A program made the position numbers and the translations under genes. From Verticillium longisporum (Eukaryota; Ascomycota; Sordariomycetes; Glomerellales; Plectosphaerellaceae): 64,000 nt of DNA. Position 1 is the stretch's first letter, and every line of letters begins with the position of its first letter. Positions 22,897 to 36,000 of this stretch are shown here, piece after piece. Where the stretch lies: NCBI GenBank assembly GCA_019188255.1, contig JAETXT010000007.1, positions 682,001 through 746,000 on the forward strand. Reading direction: 5' to 3'. The notes beneath the pieces were generated by a model, which saw nothing but the letters and a program-made list of their open reading frames with translations, had not been told where the DNA came from and ran no database searches.

Positions 22897-23782
22897 ATGA
22901 TGCGAACCCAGGTCTCGTCGCTGCTGCGCGCCGCGCCTCGGTACCAGCAGGCCATGGTCATCCGCCGCGCCGCCACCACCCACGCCATCTCCAACCCGAC
23001 CCTCGCCAACATTGAGAAGAGGTGGGAAACGTTGCCTCTCCAGGAGCAGGCCGAGCTGTGGATGGCCCTGAGGGATCGCATGAAGGGTCCCTGGCAGGAG
23101 CTGACCCTCCAGGAGAAGAAGGCTGGTGCGTTTTCCTCGGAAGCCCCGATCCCCCCCCCCTAACATGACACGGCCTCAAGAGGAAAGCGGAACTGGTTCG
23201 AGGCTCGGCAATGGCTGGCAATCGTCGCGGTGAAGCTCAGCCATGCATCGCCGAGGTCGAGACTTGCAATTGACGCGCTCAATGGATGTAACTCGTCTCG
23301 GGCCACCATGACGTCGGGTGTTCCCGCGGCCCGCCAGCCAACCTTGAATCGATCCAGTCAGAGCGGACTGCATGGAAGACAGGGCCGACCTATTCTGAGA
23401 AGGAAGAACTAACGCCAATTGCCTCCACAGCCTACTGGATTGCCTTTGGTCCCCACGGCCCCCGTGCCGCCGACCCTGCCGGCGAGGGCTCCCGCGTCTT
23501 CTTCGGCACCCTCGCCGCCGTCGGTGCCAGTCTCGCCATCTTCGGCGTCATCCGCCTGTTCGCCAAGCCCCCTCCTCCTACCATGACCAAGGAGTGGCAG
23601 GAGGCTTCCAACGAGGTGCTCAAGGTACGTCGCCACACGCTGCTGGGTCTGCTATCGCTTTGGGGGATATGGACTGACGCATCGACCGCACCGCACAGAA
23701 CCAAAAAGCCGATCCTCTCACCGGTATCGCTTCCGAGGGCTACGCCGGCGTCGGACAGGTCCAGTCGCCTCCCAAGCACTAA
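22897..23782 (+). CDS. COX5: Cytochrome c oxidase subunit 5 (mammalian subunit IV family)
   Basis: Exons 22897-23125, 23431-23624, 23699-23782; introns of 305 and 74 nt. 168 residues. Nuclear-encoded subunit of respiratory complex IV in the inner mitochondrial membrane. Visible: a basic presequence (MMRTQVSSLLRAAPRYQQAM, then IRRA); the family core IEKRWETLPLQEQAELWMAL; GPWQELTLQEKKAAYWIAFG made by the first junction; one membrane helix FFGTLAAVGASLAIFGVIRL; and the C-terminal tail MTKEWQEASNEVLKNQKADP, GYAGVGQVQSPPKH made by the second junction. Either of two adjacent ATGs (22897, 22900) could start it. The first intron is the longest in the window and holds only GC-rich spacer. No frame correction is needed. 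Confidence 0.95.
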
Positions 23783-24214
23783 ATTGGGCTTTCTCCCTCC
23801 CATCGTCATTAGATCAATACCGGCCGTTTCGCCCCCTTGTATAAAACGACCCTTGAGAGCAACAAGAGAGGATGGAGGGTTATTATTGGTGTTAGGTCAA
23901 TCGGGAACAGACAGGACGCGCGCACGGGTGTAAATAGTGTACCGGAAGAGCTCAATTTAAAGCATCTTTTTTTCTTTTGTCTGCCATTAGATGTCCAGGC
24001 AGCGTGATCTTGTAACGACACCCTTGGCACTATCAAATTCACGGTTTACAGAGACAGCACAGCAAAAGACGAGCGAATACAACGAGGGTCAACAGGAACT
24101 TGCTCTCATATTAAGTATGGCTGGGGACAATTTGCGACAGCTCCTTTGATGCAATCATGATGGATCTTTTGGGTTCCTTTGCTCAACAGTGTTCATGTGC
24201 ATCTCAACCACCCT
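23783..24214. other. Convergent 3' spacer between COX5 and the branching enzyme gene
   Basis: About 430 bp without coding signal; it should contain the 3' ends of both transcripts. Confidence 0.7.
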
Positions 24215-26569
24215 TTACAATTGTTGAGAGACGGGGGATTCCAGTGCCAAAACCTATTGCAAAAACGGTCAGAATCAATGCTGTGCAGGTGAATCGGGCG
24301 AAGGGCTGTGCTTACCAGAGCGGTCCTGCAAGGAATGTAAATGTGCGTCCAGTTCTTGCGTCCATTCCACTCCATGGGAGTGGTGAAAAATCGGGTTCCC
24401 TCCTCGATACGGCCGTGGCCTCCGAGGTCCTTAGAATCCGAGTTGAGAACAATCTTGTACGTGCCAGGCGTTTCGATCCCCACTCGGTAGTCGCTGAAGC
24501 TCTTGTTGGGGTGGAAGTTGAAAATGAAGACGCAACCTCCTCGCTCAAAGACGATAATCTTGTCCGACTCGTTCTTTAGAGAGATGTAGGCCTGGGGGCT
24601 GTGCAGCCATCCAAACTGTGCCTCGGTGGTGTTCATAGCGCGATCAAAGTTGTTGAGGTACTGGTACCGCAAGTTATGATCCTCTGTCAGGTTAAACTGC
24701 CGCCTCGCGTACCAGAACGAGTTCTGGTTGCCCTCACGAGGGAAGTCGAGCCACTCCGGATGGCCGAACTCGTTGCCTTCAAAGTTGAGATATCCCTCGC
24801 CGCCGAGGGAATGTGTCAAAAGACGGATCATCTTGTGCAGAGCCATGCCGCGGTCAATGACAGAGGTAAACGGAGTCAGGTTCGACATGTTGGTGTACAT
24901 CTCGGCGTCACACAGATGCATCATGAGAGATTTGTCTCCGACGAGGCTACTTCTTGTTAGCAAAATCATATCAGCAACTCCGAGACAGAGGTAGCTTACG
25001 CTTGATCGTGGCTCTCGGCGTACGCAATGGTCTTCTCGCCATGCCGTCTGTTGGTCAGAGTGAAGCAGATGTTGCCAATGTCCCATTCAACATCCTGCTG
25101 CTCCATTAGCATTTTGATCCACATGTCCGGGATGGCCTAAGCCAGGCGGTAATCGAAGCCAAGGGCACCAAGCGACAGCGGCAGACAAAGAGCAAGCATG
25201 CGGGACACATCCTCGGCATTGGTGATGCTCTCTGGATACAGGTCGTGAAGCATCTGGTTGGCCACCATGAGGTAGACAACTGCTTCCTCGTCAACATCGG
25301 CGCCAAAGTACTCGTGATAGCCACCAGAGAAGCCACTGCGGACCGTCAGTTAATGCATGTAATCACATGGGAGATGGGAGCGAAGACTGACGTTCCAATG
25401 CCGTGGTGGTGGTAAAGCATGCTCGTCACGCCATCGAAGCGGAAACCATCAAAGTGGTACTCATCCATCCAGAAGCGGAGATTGCTAAGGAGGAATCGCA
25501 TGACCTCATGGTGACCATAGTTGAACAGCCTGCTGTCCCACAGCTCATGACGGCCGCGAGCACCCTCGTGGAAGTACTGGTGATCGGTGCCATCGAACTC
25601 GTTCAGTCCATCGAGCACGTTCTTGGAGGCGTGGCTGTGGACAATATCGAGAAGCACAGTGATGCCCATGCCGTGAGCAGTGTCCACGAGCTCCTTGAGG
25701 TCTTCGGGGGTCCGTACCGGCTGCTGGCGGCGAAGAAGCTGTTGATCTGGTAGCCAAAGCTGGCATAGTAGGCGTGCTCCATAATGGCCATGAGCTGGAT
25801 GACGTTATAGCCAAGATCGCGGATCCTTGGCAGCATGTTCTTGGTGAATTCCTTGTACGTGGCGACACGCAGTTCTGGCGAGGAGATACCGACGTGGGCC
25901 TCGTAGATGCGAGCGCTCGCAGGCTTGCTCGGCCTGGGGTTCTTAAACTGATACCTCTCCGAAGCGGGGGGGTTCCAGAAGCGGGCATCGTATGCCGGCG
26001 AGACGGACAGATCCTGAGTGACGTACTTGATCCACGCAGGCAGACGGTCGATACGCTCGCCGCTGGGCGTTTGCAGAGAGATCTGGATCCGTGTCAGCCT
26101 GTCGATCGAGGAGGTTTGTTCGATGCGAAACCGTGCGAACCTTGATCTTGGAGTTGTGAGGAATGGCGGGCTGGCCATTGTTGGCAGGAAGGACAATTTT
26201 GAAAACGCCAAATTCGTCCCTCTTCATGGGATGAGACTCGCGGTCCCAGTTGTTGAAGTCGCCGGTGAGAAAGGCGTGAGTGGCATTGGGGGCCCACTCC
26301 CTGTATGTGATGGTGCCATTGGAATCGACGTTGAACCCAAAGATATCGGTACCCTTGGAGAATTTGTCGACGCCGCCTTCGGTCTTGTCCAGCTTGGTGA
26401 GCCAATCTTGCGCTTTGGCATATCGCCTCTTGAAAGCGTCCTCGAACGGCTCGAGCCAGGGGTCGAGCTGGATGACGCCTGTGCCGTCATTGCGGGTGCC
26501 AGCAGAAGCACCAGCAGCAGCGGCTTGCGGGGCCAGAGAGTTGGCGGACTGCTCGACAACGGCAGTCAT
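24215..26569 (-). CDS. GLC3: 1,4-alpha-glucan (glycogen) branching enzyme, one frameshift and an in-frame TAG
   Basis: Exons: 26569-26141, 26082-25392, 25335-25000, 24946-24316, 24253-24215; introns 53-62 nt, all GT-AG. 708 residues once one base is added. The enzyme (GH13) transfers glucan segments to make alpha-1,6 branches in cytosolic glycogen. Visible: N-terminal carbohydrate-binding (CBM48) region [40 protein letters not shown]; nucleophile region [22 protein letters not shown] with the acid/base Glu; ESHDQA; and [21 protein letters not shown] last small exon reads [12 protein letters not shown]. Odd: the G-run 25706-25710 is one base short (R-Y-G-P-P-E expected), and TAG at 25139-25137 replaces the Met of RLAMAIPDMW. 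Nearby family residues are also changed (I-to-N, G-to-R, P-to-L, G-to-A), so 25130-25220 is probably a poor-quality patch. Confidence 0.93.
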
Positions 26570-28060
26570 GGTCGTGGAGAGAAGGGGCGTTTCCAAGAGA
26601 AAGCTGAAGAAAAATAATCAGATTCGAACAGTGGGAGGTTCAATGAAGCGGACGTTTCTTATATGAGGGCGATGTGAGGGATAAGATGGCTAACGTGGTG
26701 CAGGCTCCTTCAGCTGGGCGAATTGTTGAGAGCGACCAAGAGCTTGAGCTCGTGCATGCACGTAGGTAAAGTAAGCTAGGCAAGGGGAAGTAGTAGTGGC
26801 AGTGGCAGTGACAGTGGGAGTGGAAGCAACAGTAGCGGGAACGGTACTGAAGCGAAGCGGGCAGGATAGGGACAGGCTCAAGCTCGAAGTGGCGTTGGAG
26901 GGGCAATGTCTCCGTGTTCTGGGCCTGGATGTGGATGTAAGATTGCGAGACGGATTGGAACGAGCGAGCAGCAGCAGGCTGTCAGTTGTCTGATAAGGCA
27001 AGGGGGAAAAAGGTTTTTGCAATGGACGAGAAAGTCTCATCTCCCCTCCTTCTCTTTGCGCCCCTCGTGCTACGGAACGAATGGTAGGGCCCTACGTCGA
27101 AGAAGAGAATCAACTGAGAGCATGTTGGGCCGGCGGTGGCACCACGATGTGAGGGTGGTGCAGCTGCATATGCACCTGCACCTGCCCGTCAGGCGGCGTG
27201 GCCGTGAGCGTCTGATAATAGCTCGTAGCCATGACGTCGAGAGGCGACGAGAAGAGGGGACGAGCAAGGGAGCGACGCCCCGATCAATTCCACGAGAATT
27301 CTTACCGGCCCCTGTCCTTGTGTCACACCCAGCTGCCAGCTGGAGGTCCTTAGCTGGGGCCCTGTCCGCCTTTTCCCTCTGATCGTCGAATGGGTTTTAG
27401 CGATCATCCATCATGAGCCTGTAATTGTCGCTGGGCCAGGCTTGCCAGGGTGCACTCCGAACAGGCGGTTGACCTCGCAAGACTTGACCATCTTGAGCCA
27501 GTGCATCGTTATTGGCCCAGACAGACTTACCAATACCTACCTTAGGTACCTAGGCACTCAGGCAGTGTAGTTTATTTTCTTGATAACCTAGGCATTGAAG
27601 GAACATTATGTGTTTTGCCATCGTAACGGTAGTATCCATTCGCGAACCACCAGACAGCTCCAGTGTTCCCAGCCTTGCGAGCCTGCTGAGGAGAAGCACC
27701 GACCACGACAAGATAGTGAATGACACCTATGGAGGTACCTACGCAGACATAGAACACCCCCGCTGACTCTCGCCGGAACCGGCCCCAAGTGGTCCCAGGT
27801 GGCCTCCCGCCACCCCTACCTTACGCACCAACCTTACCTGAAGGTACCTCTGCGATGGGAAGCTCTCAAGAGCTCCCCCGCATCGGCCAAACGGTCAACC
27901 CCCCCCCCTTCCCCAGCCAGCGCCGGAGCTTCGTGACTCGTACCACCGACGTCCATGCGACGACGAACCCTCGAATCGGTCTTCCGAACCACACCCCCGC
28001 GTTACATGTCCCATGGGGGTTTAGTCTGCCTTCCAACCTGCAACAACGCCTACTACCATC
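26570..28060. other. Divergent promoter region between the branching enzyme and ClpX genes
   Basis: About 1.5 kb with no recognised gene. It contains GTGGCAGT-type simple repeats near 26793-26830 and GGTACCT/CCTAGG words at 27530-27553, 27733-27742 and 27842-27848. Confidence 0.6.
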
Positions 28061-29944
28061 ATGGCGACCAGCCGAGCCTCCCTGCGCCCTGATGCCATGC
28101 CTCTCCTCGTGAGGCGACCGACAACCCTCACCTGCACCCGATGCACCAACCTCGCCCTTCCCATCACCTACCGCCGTTCCATCTCCCTGACGGTGCCGCG
28201 GTCCTCCTCCTCCTCCCGCCGAACCCAAGACTTCTCCTCTGGCTTCACGAGTAGCTATGATCCCAGTGATGAGGGCCGTGGGCCCATGTTCAACAAGACC
28301 AACTTCGCCGTTCCCAGCTTCTACCCGAGGGACCTGAAGAAGCGAGTTGACGAGTACGTCGTCGGCCAGCACCGGGCCAAGAAGATCATATGTTCCACCG
28401 TATTCAACCACTACCAGAGCCTCAGGCGTCGCCGCCAACGTGACGAGGAGGACCGCAAACAACGGGAGAAGCTCCAGAGGCAGCGTTATGCACGCGACCG
28501 AGACGCGCACGAGAGACTACGTGATATTCACCCTGCCTCAGGTCAGCACCAAGCTGAGGATGATGGCTTTGGTTTTCCGCGCCGCCTGGCTGACAGCCGT
28601 GCCCAAGATGACTATCCCGGCCACTTTGAATCCGTCGAGCATCTCAGTGACGAGCCCGACCACCGCGCGCCTGCTGACGACCTGAACATTGCCGAAGGGC
28701 CCACGGGACCGCTCAATGTCAAGATTGACAAGTCCAACCTCCTTGTCATGGGCAACACGGGCACAGGGAAGACGTACATTCTAGAGTACGCTGCTCTCCC
28801 CGGAAAGCATGGCTCCCTCCTTCCGTGAACCCCTCGTTAACACGCAAGTAGAACGCTGAGCAAGAAGCTCAATGTCCCCTTTACGATAGCCGACTGTAAC
28901 GCCTTTACCCAGGCTGGCTACATTGGCCAGGATGTTGAGACGTGCATCGAGAGGCTCCTGGTAGAGGCCAACTACGACATCAAAGCAGCCGAGAACGGCA
29001 TCGTTGTGCTGGACGAATTTGACAAGCTCGCTTCCAAGACGCCTGCCCATGGTAGGGATGTCAGCGGCGAGGGCGTGCAACAAGCGTTGCTGAAGCTCGT
29101 CGAGGGCTCCCGTGTGACTCTGAACGTCAAGGAAAATAGGTCGTCTCGCTCGACCCCGCCCATCACCACAAACTACAACTCGGGCGGCAGCTCTCCATCA
29201 TCCTCTCAGTCCTCGCCGCCCCAGGGCAAGGTCGACCAGTACACCATCGACACGTCCAATATCCTGTTCATCATGTGTGGCGCGTTCGTCGGCCTACGGT
29301 CCATTATTGAACGCCGCGTCTCCAAGCCCTCCATGGGATTCGGCTCCGACCTGCGAGGCCGCCAGAACCTATCCGGTGACAAGCATGACCTGCCTAGGCA
29401 TCTCTTCGACCACTTGCCCCACACCAACCCCGACGCGCCGGCCTCAACACATAGCCCGCTGGACCTCACCACACCAGCAGACCTGCAGGCCTTTGGCTTC
29501 ATCCCCGAGCTCATAGGCCGCGTCTCCAACATATGCGCCCTGAACCCCCTGACCCTCGACGACCTGTTCCGCATCCTGACCGAGACCCGTCACAGCCTCG
29601 TCGCCCAGTACACCGCCCTCTTCGAGACGTACCCCTCCCGTCTGCGCTTTACGCGCAAGGCGCTCTACGCCATTGCGACCGAGGCTGCCAAGGCCGAGAC
29701 GGGAGCCCGTGGTCTCAAGATGGAGATGGAGCGCGTGCTGGCTGAGCCCATCTTCGAGGCACCCGTGCCGTACGTGCTCATCACCGAGGGCTGCGTCAAG
29801 GGCACCGAAAAGGCCAGCTACTGGGGCAAGGACGGGCGGATCGAGCTGGAGCGGGTCATGCGCGAGGAGGACGAGACACACGGGACCCCTCAGCCGGAGA
29901 CGACGTTTGAGCAGTACAGGGAGACGGGTCAGAGCGGTGCCTGA
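28061..29944 (+). CDS. MCX1: Mitochondrial ClpX-type AAA+ unfoldase
   Basis: Exon 1 is 28061-28785, intron 28786-28851 (66 nt), exon 2 is 28852-29944; 605 residues. ClpX unfolds matrix proteins, alone or for the ClpP protease. Visible: an Arg/Ser-rich presequence; DEYVVGQHRAKKIICSTVFN; a charged insertion of about 110 residues with many Arg; Walker A G-N-T-G-T-G-K-T at 231-238; TIADCNAFTQAGYIGQDVET; Walker B IVVLDEFDKLASKTP; DVSGEGVQQALLKLVEGS; and sensor-2 region TGARGLKMEMERVL. The usual N-terminal C4 zinc-binding domain is absent. The loop that contacts ClpP reads M-G-F-G-S-D where other ClpX proteins have I/L-G-F, so ClpP partnership is possible but not shown. The splice junction joins YIL to ETLSKKLNVPF in frame. 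It is tail-to-tail with the Mus7 gene, 94 bp apart. Confidence 0.93.
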
Positions 29945-30038
29945 TGTTGATGTACATGAACGAACTGTGGACGTAGCCCTTTTTTACATATCTTTTCACG
30001 ACAAGCGTGCAGGAGTGATACCAACTAGCCCGAATGGC

Positions 30039-33000
30039 CTACAAGAACATCATCTCCTCTGCCTCACCGATGAGCTCGTCCTGCATGTGCGCCCTGCACC
30101 TCGCCCACCACGCGTTCCACGTCTGCAACTCACGCAGAAGACACTGTCCCAACTCTTCCATGTCCCAGTGTGGCCTCGCCAGCCCCTGCCCCGCCTGCGT
30201 GGCTCGCGCGGGTGCCTGGGCGACGATCAGCTCGGCCGTCACCAACCAATTTCTCTCAAAGTCCGTAACGGTGCCCCTCGCCAGGCTGGCCACCAAAGTT
30301 TCGTCCTCGCCGACAAACCCGTCTTCCACGATAACATCCTGAAACAGGCCGGCGGACACGTCATCCTCGTACGGATCGGCGAGACTGGATGCGAGGTGGG
30401 ACGCCGCGTTCTCTGTGGCTTCTGACCAACAGCTCAGCGCTTGCTGCATGACCGACCAGGCAGCAGCAGCAGGTGCTGAAGCGTCGTAGGATGCCGCCGC
30501 CAAGGTGGGTTGGAGCATGGCCAGTAATACGACCATCTTTCGAAAGAGGTGCAAGTGGTCTACGCAGAGGACGCCGTCATTCAGGCACCGGACCCCGCGA
30601 ATCCATCGCATCATGGCCCGAATCAGCGTGGGAATCTGCTCGCGGGATTGATCCATCTGTCGAGCGGCCACGCCATCCAATCGCAGCCTGATGGCCTCGC
30701 AATACGTGTCGAATAGGACGAAAGCCTCGGGCTTCATAACCGAAGCTGACAGAACCACCGGCAGCATCGTGCCGAGCGTGAACCCCAGAATGGCATCGTC
30801 CTTCATGCCCTTGGCGAGAATGCGCGTCTCGTGCCCGAGTCTGCCATGCAAGAGTGCCTGTTTGAAGTTGTTGTACATGTAGTAAAACAACTGTGGCATC
30901 GCCGGGGAATCACCCTCGTTCAGTCTGAGGCCGTACGATTTGATGCTGTCTACTTGAAGGTGCGGGTCCTGCACGGGCGGCGAGTATTCTTTGCTCACTT
31001 GGTAGAAGAAGGGCGGAATCTGGAAGATTTCCGTTGTGTGGGACTTGACCAAGGACACAACGCGGCGCACAAACTGAACGTATCTTGTGTGTTGTGCATC
31101 GTTTGTCAGAGAAACATCATGCAAATCGTTCTGGATCCGTTGCATGACTGCCTTGAGTGCAGCAGCATAGTCGGATGTGTTGGACTTCTTTTGTAAAGGT
31201 GTCGATGACGTCCGTAGGGACGTTCTCATCCACACCAGTGTTTCTACCATGGAGGATCAGCAAGAGGTCAAGTTGCGACATCACACACAGACTGAACGTA
31301 CTTCTTAACATGTCGCAGTTCATGTCGTAATTTGCATGTCGCAACATATCGCTCTCTGCGGGCAAGAAAGGATACTTCAGCTTCTTCAGGCTCAACGCAA
31401 ATTGATGCTCGAAGAGCATATCCTCTCTAGGTTTGGTGAGAGAGAGGAGCCACAACTGCAGAACTGAAACGCCAACGTCCTACTGGTGCATTAGCTCAGT
31501 TCCGGCGATTTGCGAGCCTCACATACCGTCAGATCTAATTCCTTATCTAGGTTGGCGAGGAAAAGGTGGAGATATCGACTCTGGAGCGGACCAAGCTGAT
31601 TCGGCAGCCCTTCGAAGAGCTCGTGTTTCCCTGCCTTGCTGCGTTGACTGGTTTTGAAACATCGTGATAGACGCTGCACGTAATGGTTAGCCTAGCCAGT
31701 TGAAGAAGACTGAAAGGAGAAAGGCTCACAATAGTGCCACATCGGATCAAAATTGCAGCCAATCTGCCAGCCACCGTCACAACTTGCTCCCTTGCTTCCT
31801 CCATTTTGGTTATCGTCTGTGGGGAGCAATCAACCGTCGAGCTAGTCTGCAACATGTTCCTGGCCATTGCGTAGAAGTCCGCAGTGAGGTCATTATCTAT
31901 CTTCTATCGGGGTGTCAGATCAATTTGATATGACTCTCATTCGTACGTGAACATACCATGATGCCGTCTTCAAGCCCAGCCGCATTGTTCTCTTTCTGAA
32001 CACTGCCGAGGGCCCTCTCGACATGAACCAAGAAAACATCGACAGTCGCGACAGCATCCTTAAGTATACTCAACGGATATTCTGCCGGTGACTTGGAGAA
32101 TTGACGTAAAACGTGCCGAAGTTGAACTGTGTCCGTTAGCAGAAGGCCATTTTCCATGGCTTGATGACGTACCTAGATTTCCAGCAAAAATGGAGAGCTC
32201 CAAGCTTCTTGCGCACTTCGCAACATCGAGCGAGATCGCCACGGAATACCGAATGACTTCCATGGTGGCAGACTTGTTACTGGCTATGATGCCGTTGATG
32301 AGATTCTGGTCAATGCCGTGACTAGCGTCTTTGGACATGGACGACAACTGTTGCTGTATGTCCGAAGCCGTCGAGTCGTACTGGTCCAGGAGCTGTTGAA
32401 AAGCGCTTCCCTGCCAGAGAGAAAAAGGTCTGAACGCTGCCACTGATTCTTTGTGAACCACAAACCTTGCCAGTTGAGCCCAAGCCTTGAGGTTTATGAG
32501 GCAGGCTTCCTTGTGAGAGCTTGAAGGGACGACAAGTTTCTCCAAAAGAGCAAGAAGTGTGCTAGGGCGCAACTCAGCAGGTGTCGCCCAAAAGAGGGTA
32601 CAGAGAAGGTCATGATGGTTGCGAAGGGCAGCAAGATCATGCTGGTGAACATTCTGCTCCTTGAGATACTGGCGGTCGTGATTCGGTAGAGTCCGCGCTA
32701 CGAGGTTGCGAATCTCTCTGTCGGATCCAGTCTGCACCAGGCGTTGAATGGTCAGAGCGACCAGCTTCAGGAAAATGTGAAAGCAGCGATCTTCCGGTTC
32801 GACTCGCAAGGCCGTTTCGACGTGCAAATGCTCGAGAAAAGCGGGTGACTGGAAGACTTCTTCGTTTCGCAGATTTGAAAGATTTTGTGAACCGAAGAAA
32901 TCGAAGACAGTGCCAATGACGCCGCCGCATCTGTACCATCCCCAGTTGTCGACCAAGTATACGCATCGACGCACGAGGGTTCTACAGTAATCGTTAAACC

Positions 33001-36000
33001 CAGGCGGTTGTCGATTGTTTGCTTTATACAACTGGAAGACTCGCTTCAGGGCAAGCTGAGGCAAAGCCCAGCCGTCCATAGCGACACTGTGCCGGGTATC
33101 CGAGACGAGTACGCCAGACGAATCAAACTCGCACAGGGGCAGGAGTGTGAACATCGTTTCCCAAAGTTGCTCGAATCTTTGTACATTGAGGCCGGTCTTA
33201 TCTTCGCCCTTGATCAAAACCGGGAATGTGACATCCCAGAACGACATCCGGGGAATCCGCAGATGTCCGAGGGCTCTCATTAGCATGACCCAGGTCTGTG
33301 CTGCAACGTTGTCGGCTCGAATACCACGTTCCCGGTTTGTTAGTTGCTGGAGGCTGCCATAAAGAGTGACCAGTGACGTCGTCCCTATTTGTAGAAGACA
33401 GGCCACAGAAGTGGCTATGACCTCACGTAGGAGAGTTTCGAGCCCCATGATCTGCGGAATCATGGAAGCTTGATCTCTGCAGATCGAAAGACTGCAGAGT
33501 ACGATGATGAGGAATTCTGACAGCACCTCTAGAGCCTTTATCGTCTTCCTTCGGTCCAAGAATGTTGCTTGACCTTTGAAGCGACTGAAAAAGCCTTCGA
33601 AAACAAGCTGCAGGCGAGACAAGAACGTTCCCAAGTTTGTATCATCAGTAACACTGAGGCTATCTTGCACATACGTGCGCATGAACCTTGCAGCATCTCT
33701 GGTGTCGAAGCCCGAATCGCCATCAGGACCTTTCTCAGTGAGATGATTGCAGATTGCATCAACAAGAACTCCGAATTCGGACGAAGTTTGTTCATCCCAT
33801 AAGCCCCATTTCAAAGGCTGGCCGCTAAGATTGAAGTAGATTCGGGGCCGCGGCTGCTTGATCTTCTCCAGCAAGCCAGAGGCGAGTGAAGCTTGGAAGC
33901 ACCCACTACCAAGAAGCGTCTCTTCATGAAAGAAGACCCCTCTTTGCAGTGGGAAAACCTCAAAGTGTTCGCTGTAATGAGCTCCAAAAGGCGCCAGGCC
34001 GAGCAATTGGTCGACGCCTAGATCTGCAGCACTGATGTGTCCGTCTGTTCGAGGTCCGCTAGGAAGAGGATCATGCGCATGTCGGTACTGAGGCGCCCTT
34101 GTGTCCACTCGAGTAGGCTTCTCGGTCTTCTTCGACCTCCTCCGCGACGGCTTTGTCACGTTCACCGAAAGATCCTTGCGCACTGCGGATTCGGTTTCTT
34201 CCATGACCAAAGACCCATCATTGTCTTTAGCCATGAGAGACATAGTACTCTGGAACACCGACCGAGGACGTGCTCCGCGACGATAGATGGCATCCAGCAT
34301 CCTCTTTTTGGTTTGAAAGCTTACTGTGCTAGCCTCGTTCATCACATCCGCCTCGAATTGGGCAGGCCGGGCGCTGGCAGCTCTGCTTCTCGGCAACATG
34401 CGAGACGTGTTCTTAGCGGCAGCATTGCGGTTTGGCTGTGTGATTCTGCTGAAGGAGTCTGTCGAGGTATCGGGAGACTCAGATGAACCCGGAGCAACGC
34501 CATTATGTGAAATGTGAGCCAACGGTTGCCGGTCGGAACCTTGAACGGCGGTCGAGGAGTTTGTGACCGAGTGCCGAGGACGGATTTCACCACCGATCCA
34601 ATCTTGCAGGACTCTACCAGCGTCGAGCTGATCCTCCCTGGTACCCAGACATATTGTTTTTCTACTTGGGCTGGATCTTCCTCGCTGGGCTTTGCTCTTC
34701 ACAGTACGCGCGGCAAGTCTTAAGAATCGTGGTGCCTCGGGCTCAATAACGTCTAGGATGCCCAGTCGAGGTGGATTGTACGTCCTTTGAGGCTTTTTCT
34801 TCGACGCTCTCATTGACGATTTTTCTTTATTCTGACTGCGTCGTGGTGGCTTCTGTCGTTTTGCGGAAGCACCGTTGCCTGAACCGAAGTGGCTCGTAAT
34901 GGTCGGTTGCTGACGCTGTCTGGCACCAGACTTGTCTAATTTTCGTCTTTTCGCAGAACTTGCACCCGAGACAGATTGATTCAGCTGGCGTTTGGGTCGT
35001 TGTACCATATGATCGATATCGTTATCCTCAACCACAGACATGTCATCATCATCGTCATTTACAATGTGCAGGATCTGTTGCGAGTAATGCTTCTCGGTCT
35101 TCGGTCTAGGTGTTTGCAAAGATTCCGCCTCAGACTCTTCGTCGTCGAACAGGTCAAAAGGGAAGGCGGGTGTGGACGGCGACTGATTTGATGTTGTCTT
35201 CATTCTCGGCATGGCGATGCCGCGTCGTTGGGTCGAGTCAGGCGGCATCGGCCGAGCCTGAGCAGCTCGATGAGGCTTTGGCTGCTCCGTCGGTCGGTCT
35301 AGCCTGAAATGAGACGCTGGAAGAACTCCTCGAGCTCTGCGTCCAAATGCCACGAGTTCTTTGCCATGCTTTGGAGTGCTATTGGATTCCTCGCTAACCT
35401 CGGAATCTGACGCATCGTCCGTATGAGAAGCCTCTGAAAGATTCACAATAGGGCTTTCAAGAGGACGCTTGAGAGGACGCTCAAGAGGACGCTCAAGAGG
35501 ACGCTCAAGAGGACGCTCAAGAGGACGCTCAAGAGGACGCTCAAGGTAATCTTGTTCTGGGCTCATAGGCCGAGGTCGGGATGGTGTTGTCTGCTCCGAT
35601 GTATCGACTCTGGGAGGCCGACCTCGGGATCCTCTGCTATGCTTTGGAACCTTTTTTGCCTTAGGGGCAGCGGGTGGTAGCGGCCGAGGCTGACGAAACT
35701 TGACGTGCGGAGGGTGCAACGGATGTGAGTTACCAGAGGTCGGCTCGAGGCTGCTGTGCGAAGCAGATCTATTCGTCGACTTCCGTGACGACGTCAGTAG
35801 GGATGACAGATGTCTCTTCACTGGAAAGGATGACGTCGGGGCAGTCAACAGCTGTTTCAAAGACGGCAACCCATCGCTCTCCTCGCCGCTCTCGTGACGT
35901 CCGTAGTCGATGAACGGGCTCGTGGCATTGGTCTCGCGTGAAACGCTGCGAGGACTGCTTGAGGTATTCCGTGGTGGTTGAGACGACGTCTTGGCAGTGG

